Below are positions 46,138-56,654 of a DNA stretch of 64,000 bases, in pieces; within the stretch, counting starts at the first letter, position 1, and each line of letters opens with the position of its first letter. The notes beneath the pieces are model-generated. The model was given only the letters and a program-made list of their open reading frames with translations, was not told the DNA's origin and made no database searches. Made by a program: the position numbers and the translations under genes. This DNA is from Mrakia gelida (Eukaryota > Basidiomycota > Tremellomycetes > Cystofilobasidiales > Mrakiaceae), in NCBI GenBank assembly GCA_024345305.1, contig BRON01000002.1:248001-312000 (forward strand). Direction: 5' to 3'.

Positions 46138-49100
46138 ATGCCGATCCTCGCCAAACTTTTCCCCTCCAGATCTCGCACTTCGTCCGGTCCTTCTTCGCCG
46201 ACGTCTCCTTCCTCCGTGACGAGCTCGTCCTCCTCCCCCAAACGTCTCTTCGCCAAAGCTGCTCCCCCGCCTCCTCCTTCCTACACTCGACCCATGGACT
46301 GGTTCGATGGAGAGACTCTGAAACCTCAAGAGCTCAAGCCCTCGTCCTCGTCGTCGTCCTCCAAGCTCAGAGGCAAAGGAGGAGGAGGAGGAGGGAAGGG
46401 AGAGGAGGACGTGAGCTCGCTCGTTGGAGGAATCGCTCTTGGGGAGGACGGCTCGGGAGTGATCTCGAAGGATCCAGCTCTGGAACCTTGGAAGTGGTAC
46501 TTGACAGCTAGGTATGCCCGTAATTCCACTCGTTGAAGTGGTTTTCAGCTCGAAGAGGAGGGCCGAGCTGACGGACTCGACGATCTCTTCGCTCTCCTCA
46601 GATATCAACACTTCCTTCGAACGCTCGCTCGCCTCTCTGACCTACACCCTCGTGGACTCGAGGGGTTCTGTTCAGCTTATGAGACGATGGGTCTGATAGC
46701 GAGTAGCTCCTCTGCCTCGTGTAAATGAGTCTGTGCTGAGCTCTTGAACGTTCTTCGACCTCAGATCAACGCCGACTCCTCCATCACCTACACCGAGTTC
46801 GCGGAGGACATCGCTGGGGCTTCCTTGGTCGGAGACTTCAGTGAGTAGCATCCGTTATACCTCTGCTGATCCTCAGCTGACCCAATTTGACCTTTTCAGA
46901 TGCATGGAACCCGTCGTCGCATCCCCTGGCTCTCTCCTCCCCTTCGTCGTCGTACTGGTCCGTTCACGTTCCAGCGACCGCTGAGGGCAGCCTTCCGATT
47001 TCTATCGGGTCTGAGATCAAGGTCAGTTGCTAATCCAAGTCAGCACGAGAACCTGGACGCTAATCCTACGCCTTTTCCAGGTTCGACTTCGATTGAAGAA
47101 CGGCGAGACCGTCGACCGCTTCCCAGCCTACCTCCTTCGCGCGACTCAGCAGCAGAACCCGCCGGAGTCGAAGTTCAGAGCTCGTATGGAGAAGCTGCCT
47201 CCAAGGTACAAGGGCGTTCGACTTCCTATCCCTCGAACTCCAAGGTTCGTTCGCTTTTCCCGCGTCGCGTTTCTCTAGCCCGGTGTTGACGCGTCTTTCC
47301 TCCTTCCACACAGGATCTACGAAGCCCATATCGGAGCTGCCACCTCTCAAGACAACACCGTCGGTACTTTCGCCGAATTCGAACGCGACATCCTTCCTCG
47401 AGTCAAAGCTGGAGGTTACAACACGTTACAACTGTTCGTTGACCTCTCCCGCTTTCCGAGTTCGAACTCGCCAGCTGACCCTCGACTCCTCTGTCTCACC
47501 AGGATGGGGATCATGGAGCATCCCTACTACGCGTCCTACGGCTATCAAGTTTCGTCGTACTACGCTGTCTCGTCTCGATTTGGTTGGTCCTCTTCTCTCG
47601 ACGACGCGTTCTTCCGTCGCTCTCGCTGACTTCGCTCTTGTCTTCAGGATCCATCGAGTCTCTCGTATCGCTCATCGAGGAGGCTCATCAACTTGGGATC
47701 AGAGTCATCCTCGACGTCGTTCACAGTCACTCCTGTTCCAATCTCGAGGAGTCTTTGAACGAGTGAGCCCGACCGAATCCTCACTTCGTCTCAAGGTCAG
47801 AGCTGAACCCCCCCTTCTCCGTCAGGTTCAACGGAACAGACGGAATGTACTTTAGAGAAGGGAAGGACGGCAGACACTCGGTGTGGGGAACGTGAGTGGT
47901 CTTCTGCTTCTCTCGTCGCGTCGAACCGCTCGACTGACGCGTCGTCCTCGCCTTCCCTTCCAACTCAGGCGCATCTTCGACTACGGGAAACCCGAGGTCC
48001 TTCGGTTCCTCTTGTGAGTCTTTTTGGCCTACCTTCCCGCCTTCTCGCAATCTGACTCGTTATCTCCTTGCTCAGATCGAACCTTCACTTCTGCGTCGAC
48101 CGACTTGGATTCGACGGATTCCGATTCGACTCAGTCTCTTCGATGCTCTTCAAGGACCACGCTATCGATCGAGCCTTCTACGGAGACTACGGAGACTACT
48201 TCTCGTCAAATACGGTTAGCCTCTGCGGCTTTTCTTCTCGAGCGAGGCTCCGGCTGACTTCTCTCCTCCTTCGGAACGCAGGATCACGAGGGAGTCGAGT
48301 ACATGATGCTGGCGAGTACATCCTCTCTTCGTCCTTTCTCTGATCCATCGATCGATACTGATACTCTCCTCGCGTTTGTTCTCAGGCCAATCACATGCTG
48401 GTGAGTCCCGAATCCCACTCCCTTCTTCCTTCGCCGATCTGACGTGTGCCTCACTCTCCTCTCAGTCGACTCTCTTCCCCTACATCACCACCATCGCCGA
48501 GGACTTCGCCGGTTTTCCGACTCTCTGTCTTCCTACTCGCATCGGAGGGCTTGGATTCAACTATCGCCTCGGTCTCGGGAACCCAAACTTCTGTGAGTCT
48601 CGACGCGTTCTCGCCCCGCCGTTTCGAGATCTGACCAGCGCTCCGTTTCATCCAGGGTTCGGCCTCTTAAAGGAAGGTGTAGACGATTCCACGAAATGGA
48701 AAGTCACCAAGATAGTCGCTTCACTCGGAAATCGACGAGCTCAACTGGGAGAGAAGAGCATCGCGTTCGCTGAGAGTCGTTCGTCCCGTTTCGTTCCCTC
48801 GCTCGTTCGTCTCAGTCCCTGACCATCTTCTTCCTTTCGCAGATGACGAGTGCATCGAAGGAGGGAAGACTATCGCTCACTGGCTCTTCGACTCCGACAT
48901 CTACAACAACATGAGCCTTCTACAACCTCCGACGCCTCGAGTCGAAAGGTTCGTCGCCTCTTCCGTCTCGTCCTTGCTTCTCGAACGCTGATCTCTTTTC
49001 CTATTTTTTCCTTCCAGGGGAATGGCTCTCCACAAGCTGATTCGACTCATGACATGTGCCTTTGCCGGCGAGGGATACATGAGTAAGTCCTCGCTCTCAG

Positions 49101-49857
49101 CCTGCCTTCTCTCGAGGCTTCGCTGACCTCGACCTTCCCTTCGCCTTCCTCCAGCCTTCATGGGGAACGAGTTTGGACATCCCGAGGTAAGTACACTCCC
49201 ACGCTCACCTATTCATTCTCCTCTGATCCCTCACTTTTTCCCCTCTCTCACAGTGGCTCGAGTTCCCATCGGTCGCCAACGGATTCCAGTCTCGTCACGC
49301 CAAACGACAATGGGGACTCTCGGATCCTGAACGTTCCCTTCGATTCTCGGAGCTCGGTACCTTCGATAAGCAGATGATGTGGGCTGAGGAACGAGGAGGA
49401 TGGGGGTCAGGAATTCTCGCTCATGTTTTCACTCAAGACGACGTGAGTTCGCGCTACCTCCCCTCCTGCTCGACTTCGACCTTCTCGCCGGAGACGCGAC
49501 TGATTGCCTTTGCTCGCTCTTCCCAGTCGACCGGTCTGATCGTCTTCCTTCGATCCTCACATCTCTTCCTTGTCAACTTCCATCCTACTCGTATCTCTCG
49601 AGCTGGGAAGTATCCCGTCCCCGAGCAATGGAACGAGCCTGGTCACTACAAGGTCGTACTCTCGACGGACGGAGGACTCGCTGGAACACAAGTCACGTCG
49701 ACTTGCAAGGTGAGCAGCTTCGACGATCCTCTTCTTTTCGAGATGTGCGACTAACGTACGCCCTTCTCTTCGCGCTCAGCTCGATATTCCACCTCTCTCA
49801 GCCCTTGTCGTCGCGAGGTTCAACAACGCGGGAGGGATGCTGAAGAGCGGGAGGTGA
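46138..49857 (+). CDS. GLC3: 1,4-alpha-glucan branching enzyme (divergent GH13)
   Basis: Moves alpha-1,4 chain ends to alpha-1,6 positions in glycogen; cytosolic. A Ser/Pro-rich N-terminal extension of about 110 residues (MPILAKLFPSRSRTSSGPSS) comes before the usual start DPALEPWKWYLTARYQHFLR. The CBM48 part has ITYTEFAEDI and ASLVGDFNAWN where homologues have a REWAPGA-like motif. The GH13 barrel shows RVILDVVHSHS (region I), FDGFRFDSVSSML (nucleophile Asp), TIAEDFAGFPTLC (Glu acid/base), AFAESHDECIEGGKTIAHW (His-Asp), and TFMGNEFGHPEWLEFPS. All catalytic residues are present once the 48779 donor is read as GTTCGT. The intron at 48312 reads as GC-AG and is followed by a 15-nt exon. It ends NNAGGMLKSGR, TGA 49855-49857. 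Somewhat divergent, perhaps a second paralogue. Confidence 0.88.
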
Positions 49858-50152
49858 AGGGAAGTCAGTCGCAGGCCGACGACTCGTTTCAGAGCTACCT
49901 TTTTGCTACAAGACCTTGAGTTATGATATCTACGACTTTACTAGACCCTCTTCTGAACCGCAACGCAAGTCTGAGTAAATTTGCCAACGCACGTGAGCGC
50001 GAAACCCACCCCCTTCCGAGCTCCTCCCACCTCGATCCTCTCCTAACGGCCACTCACTCTCCTTCTCTTCCCCTCTCCCTCCTCCCATCCTCCCTCCCTT
50101 CTTCTCTCTCTCTCCGCCCTTCTCTCTTACCTTCGAATCCTGGTGTCTTACG
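49858..50152. other. Spacer and CKS1 promoter, 295 bp
   Basis: 3' end of GLC3 and a strongly pyrimidine-rich CKS1 leader (50030-50130). No factor site recognised. Confidence 0.4.
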
Positions 50153-51242
50153 ATGTCGTCCTCTGAAGCTGAGGCTTCCCGAGTCTGGTCAGAACTCATC
50201 GACAAGTGAGCTTTCTCGCTCCACGACTCCCTCCCTCCCTCCCTCCGTTTCAAGAACGAGCTGATCCCTCCCTCCTCTTGCGCCCATCCTACAGAGTCTA
50301 CTACTCCGATCGATACGCCACGGACTCCTTCGAATATCGGTGAGTCTCTCGAACGATCCAGCGTCATACTTAGGTCGAGCTTCAATGAAGAGCCGACGGG
50401 AGGGAGGAGGGAGGGCACGTCAAGCTCACCACCCCCAACCTTCCCTTCCCCTCTTTCGCCCCCAAACAGACATGTCATCCTTCCGAAACCGCTCCTCAAG
50501 CTTCTCCCCGAGGACCTGTTCGATGAATCATCCAACAAGACCGTGCTTAGAATCTTGACGGAGGAGGAATGGAGGTGAGTTTCGCAAAGGAGGGAGGGAG
50601 GGCTGAGGGAGTGAGTGAGCTCGACGAGTGCTGACCTTCCGGGTGGGATTGGAATCTGTCTTCGCTCGAGCAGAGGGATTGGGATTATGCAGAGTGAGTG
50701 CATCCACTCGACTAGGCTCTTTCTCTGCCACAAAGAGTTGACGCTGACCTCTGCTCTGTGTCCGTCTCTTGATCAGGTCTTGGAGTTCGTCCACCTTCGC
50801 AGACGCCCGCGTTTCGTCCACTTCGAGACTCGTTGACCTGACGCGTCCTTCTTCTTCTCTTTTGCTCTCGTCTTCTCAGTGGGAGCACTAGTGAGTCTCC
50901 ACTCTCTTCGAACTCGCGTCTGATCTCTCTGTCAGAACGGAAGCTGATCCCTTTCTCGTCCTCTCCCCGTTCGTCGCGAGCAGCGAGGTGCGATTCGCCA
51001 CCTCTCTTCCCGCTCTGTTCTCTTCCTCCTCCTTCCCTCCTCACTGACTCCTCTTCTCTCCCCTCGTTTTCTCTTCAGGTCCACAAACCCGAACCCTGGG
51101 TCCTGCTCTTCAGACGAGAGGTCGACTTCGCCGTGAGCTCTCGCACTCTCCCCTCCTTTCTTCGTCGACGCGCGTGCGAAGCTCACCCTCTCCTCGTCCC
51201 TTGACCACTCAGGCCAAGCACCCTCAACCCCAACCCAAGTGA
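50153..51242 (+). CDS. CKS1: Cyclin-dependent kinase regulatory subunit
   Basis: Small adaptor that binds CDK1 and phosphorylated substrates through an anion pocket. I read nine exons: 50153-50205, 50295-50339, 50470-50574, 50674-50693, 50777-50784, 50880-50890, 50984-50987, 51079-51132 and 51213-51242. They total 330 nt (109 residues plus stop), so the frame closes. Key motifs are VYYSDRYATDSFEYRHVILP, LTEEEWRGIGIMQSLGWEHY and EVHKPEPWVLLFRREVDF, with the family's phosphate-binding Arg and Trp residues. Compared with yeast and human Cks, the loop between the two halves carries an insert (LLPEDLFDESNKTVLRI). Four exons in a row are 20, 8, 11 and 4 nt. The 4-nt exon (CGAG) completes TAC and GAG of the conserved HYEVH. 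Intron 5 uses a GTTCGT donor. Confidence 0.92.
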
Positions 51243-51691
51243 TCGTCCAATCCAATCCAATCCAAGCCCGTCCATCTTTCTCTGTCTGCCTTTCTTCGTC
51301 CCTCGTTCGTTCGTTTTCGCTCCTCTCCACCTTTTCCTCCATCTACTAGCTTGATGCTCGACCCTTGTCTCTTCTCTTCTCGTTAGCTTTTCTTTCTCGT
51401 TCCTGTTCCTCTCAGCTCTCATACGTCTTTACGATTCATTCTCGCGTCCCATCATCTCGTCTCTTTTGATCTCTTTCGTCGTCCCAATGTCCACCTTCGT
51501 GTTTGTTTCTTCTTTTGTTTCTCGTCTCAGTCGTGCATACCACTCAACATCCCGCTCCTTTCGTTGTTTCTCCTCTCTCTTAACCATGTTCGTTTTGTCT
51601 TTTCTCTCCTCGCTCTCATCCATCCTCGAAAACAAAACTCAAACCTCGACGCGTCCCACTCCCCTCCCCCCCCCCCCCCCACCTTCCCACC
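51243..51691. other. Convergent 3' region, 449 bp
   Basis: Tail-to-tail spacer after CKS1: T- and CT-rich, no reading frame of interest. A GACGCGTC at 51648-51655 is followed by a poly-C tract (about 51661-51680). Confidence 0.45.
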
Positions 51692-54652
51692 CTACACCGC
51701 CTCGCCCCTGACCCTCTCCCACCTCTGCTGATACCCCAACCACTCCTGCTTCACCATCCTCCTCTTCGTCCAGGGCGCCCAGTCCCTCGACCCGATGTAC
51801 GTCGTCGTTCCGATCCACGCCGTCGGCGAAGCAGGGTCGTCCGAAAGGTACGCGCCCGAGTAGGTTCCTGCTGTGGCGAAGTACTTTTTGGCTGTTTGGG
51901 CGCGAGCGCGGGATGTTTGACGTTCGGAGCGGGCGAGGAGTTCTTCCTCCTCGACGAAGGTTTTGGGAGGGGTTGGGAGGGAGGAGGAAGAGGGGGGTAG
52001 GAGGGTTGAGGTTGAGGAAGAAGCATCGTCGAGGAGCGGAGGAGTGGTAACGGTGGTTGATGGTGATGGTGGTGTCAGCGAGGGAGCGTCGTCCACTCCA
52101 ATCCCAGCCATAGCGAGCAAACCGAGAAGGTTGGCTGCCGAGGCGGACGCTCTCGCTGCTGAATCGACGAGTTTCTGAGCGGGTTGAGCGAGGATCGAGT
52201 AGGACGTGAACTGGGAGCCGGGTTCGGTTGGGAGGACGATTTTAGGTGGTGGGATGCTGTCGACGTTGAGGTTTAGGGGAGGGAGAGAGGAGGAGAGGGG
52301 AAGAGGGAAAGAGGTCAGCGAACCGACACGCGAAAAACACGACGCGTCGAACCCCTCCCTCCCTCAACCCAGAAGAGAAACGAGCGAAGCGACTCACGGC
52401 AACCACCCCGGCATCCCTCCCTCTCCCCCTCCCTCCGTCTTCGTCCTGCTCGGCTCGTACAAAAGATGCAGCACCTTCGAAGCCTTCAAGAACGCTTCCT
52501 GAACCCTCTGCACCACTTCCTGCTCCGTCTCCTCCACTTCCCTTTTCTCCCTCTTCCTCCCCTTTCCACCCTTCCCTCCCTTCCCACCCTCGCTCGGCTC
52601 GTTCCTCCTCATCGCAAACCTCACCTCAGCCTCATGCAACCCCACCACCGCCTCATCCAGAAGCAACGAAAGATGATGCAGTCTCTCGCTCGCTGCCCTC
52701 TTCCCCTTCTCGAACACCACCTCCTGCGTCGACTTCGACCTCTTCCCCTTCTTCGGAGGGCGGAACCTCTGCCTCGCGTCGTACAGAGCGGTGGAGAACC
52801 CTCCTTGGGTGGTGAGGAGGAGGGTATCGGGCACGTCGGGGTCGAGGATGTCCCGAGCGGGCGAAGAGGGAGGGAGCGAGCGAGCGAGGAGGTCTTGGAT
52901 CGCTAGTTGGGTCGCGTGAGCTGTGGGGAGGGAGGTCGGTTTGGATTGGAGGGAGGAGAGGGTTAGGAGGAGGGAGAGGAGGGTTCTAAGTCGGGCTGGG
53001 GGGAGGGTGGCTGGGTCTAGGGAGGAGAGGAGGGTGGGGAGGGGGGGGAGGAGGGTGATTAGACGTGGTTGTTGAGAGGTTGGGGGCGAGGGAGGGTCGG
53101 AGAGGGAGGTGGAGAGGGTGATGAGGTCTGTTGGGTCTGGGGTTGGTTCCGCCGTGGTAGTATTGGTGAGAGTTGACCAGGAAGAAGGGAGGAAGGAAGC
53201 GATCCTCGACGCGACTGACTTCGCCTTCGTCGTCGCGTTCGACGCGTCGTTCTCCAACTTCAACCCTCCTCCTCTGACCCCCTTCCCATCCCACCCACAC
53301 AACCTCGCGATCCCCCAAACCACCCAGTCCTCCCCTCTCCCACTCGCACCGTCAATCATCCCCTCCAACCTCCCCAACCTCTCCGCCAACCGTCCCTCGA
53401 GCGTCTCGGCCCCCCTCACCCCAACCACATCCCTCAACACCCCCTCGTAAGCATTCCTCGCCAGAACCAAACTCTCCTCCGTAGCCACCTCCTCCCACGC
53501 CTCGGCGTGCTTCAACGTGATCGCCTGTCCCACTTCGTGGTCCTTTGTGCGCGGGCGACGCAAGTGGGGAGGGGGGCTAACGGGGGAGGGGAGGGGGAGG
53601 AGGTCGGAGGAGGAAGAGGAAGAAGGGAGGGGTGGGAATCGAACGGAGTGAGGAGTTTGTCGAAGAGCGTAGGTGGTTGCGTAGGAGAGGAAGAGTTCAG
53701 CTGCTGGTGCTCCTCCTTGGTGGAGGGTGGAGGTGTTGCGAGGGTCGAGTTGGAGTTCGCGAGTGAAAAATTCGAACAGGGAGTCGAGCGTTTCGTCGAT
53801 GATGGAGGTTTGGTCGACCGAGGTTAACGAACCCTCTACCGTCGAGGAAGTGGTCGAGGAGGGTTTGGGAGTGATTTTGGAGGTGGTGGTGTTGGTAGAG
53901 GGTTGAGACGTTGTCGCCACGTCCTGCCTAAGCTGCAAATCATACTCCATCTCCTCCACCCTCCTCATCTCAAACCAAGCCTGCCTCAACTGCTGCCCAG
54001 CCCCAAACTGACCCAACTGATCCTGATCCGTCCCTCCTTGCAGTCCCCCACTCCATCCCCAACCTCCATCCAACTCGAACCCTCCAGCTTCGTCTCTTCT
54101 CCCTCCCCACTCCCCCTCCTCCCCTTCCTGAGGTTCCAACAAACTTGTCGGAGCTCTCATCCCCCAGTACTCCGCCCATCCAGCTTTCGCTACCACAACC
54201 GTATACGCCGATGCGGCAGTGACTCCAACGAACAAGAAAGCTCCTCGAAAGAGGAACCTAAACATGTTCTTCCTCGCGTGAACAAAGGTGGACTCGTTCC
54301 CTTGATCCCTTGCATTGAGGACGGGTAGAGGAGGGTCCTCGTGAGGGCCAGCGGAGAAGGCGTTGAGGGCGTTCGGTTTCGAGATATCCGAGGGGGGAGG
54401 GGAGGGACGGAAGTAGGTGGGGAGGAGGCCGAGGAGGGTGGTTGGGGGGGGAGAAGGGACGTAGGAGAGAGGGAGGCGATGAGGGAGGATGGGAGGAGGG
54501 GAGGTGCCTTCTTCGGGTTCGGGAGAGTCGAAGGTGGTAGAGGTGGGTTGGGGAGGAGAGGAGGGAGGGAGGGGTTTAGGGGAGGGAGAGGGGCCGAGGG
54601 AGATAAAGCGACGAGGATGCGAAGGGAGGCGAGAGAGGCGGCGAGGAAGCAT
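51692..54652 (-). CDS. Unknown protein, probably mitochondrial inner membrane
   Basis: Not recognised as a named family. Two exons: a very long first exon (54652 to 52398) and a second after one intron (donor at 52397, acceptor near 52259), ending RWERVRGEAV and TAG at 51692. The N-terminus MLPRRLSRLPSHPRRFISLG is basic and lacks acidic residues, like a mitochondrial presequence. After a Pro-rich stretch, one membrane helix is visible (FRFLFRGAFLFVGVTAASAY). The rest is soluble: a block with TLDSLFEFFTRELQLDPRNT, helical segments rich in Leu (LRTLLSLLLTLSSLQ), and a Lys/Gly-rich low-complexity tract (EGGKGGKGGKGRKREK) near 52570. The topology (presequence, one helix, large domain) would suit an inner-membrane scaffold or quality-control protein, but I cannot assign one. 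The long intronless exon is unusual here. Confidence 0.6.
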
Positions 54653-55112
54653 GGTGGGGGAGGAGGGAAGGAAGGAGATGGGAGAGCTCGAGCTCGGGGA
54701 GATGGGCCGGGTCGAAAGAGGCCCCGTGCGTTTTTATCGAGGAAGAATTATGTAGAGAGTCAATTTGAGCCTCAGGCGACGAGGCAAGAAGATCTACGAG
54801 CGAGTTGAAACCTCGGAAAAATCCTCACGGACGCGAACGAAGCTCAGCGCGAACGCGTCTGTTCAAAACTCATCGCGTCGTCGTCCCCTGTCCCTCTCTC
54901 CTGCTTCTTGCTTCCTGCTTCTCTCTCGAACCCGGATCTCGTGATTTGTTGCCCGACTCCATCAAATCCCAACAAGAAAAAAAAAGAGAACACACAACAG
55001 AAGGCAGAAGTCCAGTTGAACGACCACCGAAAGCAGAGAGCTTCGTTCTTCTTCCTCCCAGAACCCAACCGAGTCCAGCCTCAGGGTCGAGACGTTCCAA
55101 GGAAGTCTACGT
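54653..55112. other. Intergenic spacer, 460 bp
   Basis: Promoter of the mitochondrial-looking gene and 3' flank of uS8, both minus strand. An A-run near 54980 probably belongs to the uS8 3' UTR. No gene seen. Confidence 0.4.
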
Positions 55113-56334
55113 TTAGTACTGTGGGACGAACGCGAGAAGAAGGGTGTGGATTAGCGAGGTGAGTGGAAGAGAGGGGAGAAGAGGAAGGGGAGAGAGGACG
55201 GACGACGTATCCGAGGAGCTTTCCTCCGACGTGCTTTCGTCGAGCCTCGTCGTGATCCATGATACCAGCCGAGGTGGTAAGGATGATCAAACCGAAGGAT
55301 CGAGCTGGATAACGGCGCGGAGATGTACATGGTCAGTTTGAAAGCTCGTTGTGTAGGAGAGAAGAGGAGGAAACGAAAGGAAACTCACCGGGAAGGAGCA
55401 AGTTGACCCAAGACTCGATCTCGTCAACCTGGACGTTGAATCGAGGGGAGATAACTCCGGTCTTGTTGAGTCGACCGTTCAGCTCGATAACGATCTTACC
55501 GGCTCGGTGGTCATCGATGATCTCGAAGTCACCGATGTATCCTGAGCAGCGTTTCGACCAAGAGAGAAAGAAAGAAGAACGCGACGAGGGGAGGGAGGCA
55601 AGGTCAGTTACGGCTCTTCCAAAACGGCACGAACAGCGAGACAAACGAGATGTGGAGGTAGAGAAGACGTAGGAGAGACGAATGAGGAGAAAAAAGGTGG
55701 AGAAAAAGGAAGGGCAAGGGGTAGGTAGGATGTGTCGTCCAAGCCAGTCGCTTCCTCGAGTCGAAGTAAGCTGCTCCCCGAGCGAGCTCGGGTTGCCTCG
55801 AAGGGAGCAACCAGGAGAAAGAGATGACTGGTGTTTTGATGTCTCGAAAGCTTAAAGAAAGGATCCAGTAGAATTTTGGGTCCAAACAGTTATGTTTCGA
55901 AGGGTGAGGAAGGGAAGAAGAAGCGAGCTCGAGAGCGAAGCGAAGTTCGCTCGAGGTTCTCGTGGAGGAAGGGAAGGGATGGAGGAAGAAGGGAGTACTC
56001 GAGAGCGAAGGAAGATAGTAGGAAGTTCGTTCTTGAGAAAGAGGGAAGGAGGACTAACCGTGCTGCTGCATGACACCGAGGAATCGAACAACGACCTTGG
56101 AGGAAGGTCGGATGAGCACCTGGAAAGAAGGAAAGGAAGGAGAAGGGAAGGAGGTCAGCTTTGAGTTCCCTTTTTCTTTTCCTCGCTGTTTCTCCATCTA
56201 TAGATCCTCCCCTCGAAAGTTTCATAGTTGTATACAAAGAGAGAGAAGAGAGCAGCACTCACCTGACGCTTTCCTCGTCGCTCGGCGTTGACGATGTTGT
56301 TGAGACAGTCGTTAAGAACGGAGATTCTGACCAT
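55113..56334 (-). CDS. RPS22: 40S ribosomal protein uS8 (S22/S15A)
   Basis: Small-subunit ribosomal protein that binds 18S rRNA near the central domain. The reading runs [80 protein letters not shown], and [20 protein letters not shown], then [13 protein letters not shown] and TAA at 55113. Length is about 130 residues, the family norm. The last intron starts at GTCGTC straight after GGATAC (about 55208) and leaves only TAC TAA in the last exon; without it the protein would gain an unlikely tail. About four introns. Divergent from eS17. Confidence 0.92.
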
Positions 56335-56654
56335 TTTGAAAGGCTGGAGGAGGTTGGTTGGGAAGGTTGAGGGAGAGGTTTTTGAGGAGGGTTAGGTGCG
56401 TCGAAATGGGTGCGTCTTGTTTGCAAAGACGTCCAAGAAGAGGCAATAAAGGGGACTAGAAAGACGAACGGAGGGGAAGTAGAGGAGGTGGCTGCTTGAG
56501 GCTTCTTCGCAAGGAGGAGGAGAGGGCAAAAAGCTGGCAAGGGCGCGCGGGCGGAGTTCGAAAGGTCAAATCTGCCCTCTTCACCTCCTCTGCCCTCCCT
56601 TCTCTTTCTCTTGCTCTCCAGCTTCCACCTTCAAGAACTCACTTTTCAGCAAAT
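56335..56654. promoter_or_regulatory. Bidirectional ribosomal-protein promoter uS8/eS17
   Basis: 320 bp between the start codons of two 40S protein genes. The eS17 side ends in a long CT-rich tract (56575-56640), as seen before many fungal ribosomal protein starts. Shared control is inferred from the arrangement; I recognise no specific factor site. Confidence 0.55.

Noticed and set aside
48770..48860. Apparent His-to-Asn change in the GH13 His-Asp motif of the branching enzyme
   Set aside because: It came from placing the donor at 48776. A GTTCGT donor at 48779 restores AESHDE, so the catalytic residue is kept.
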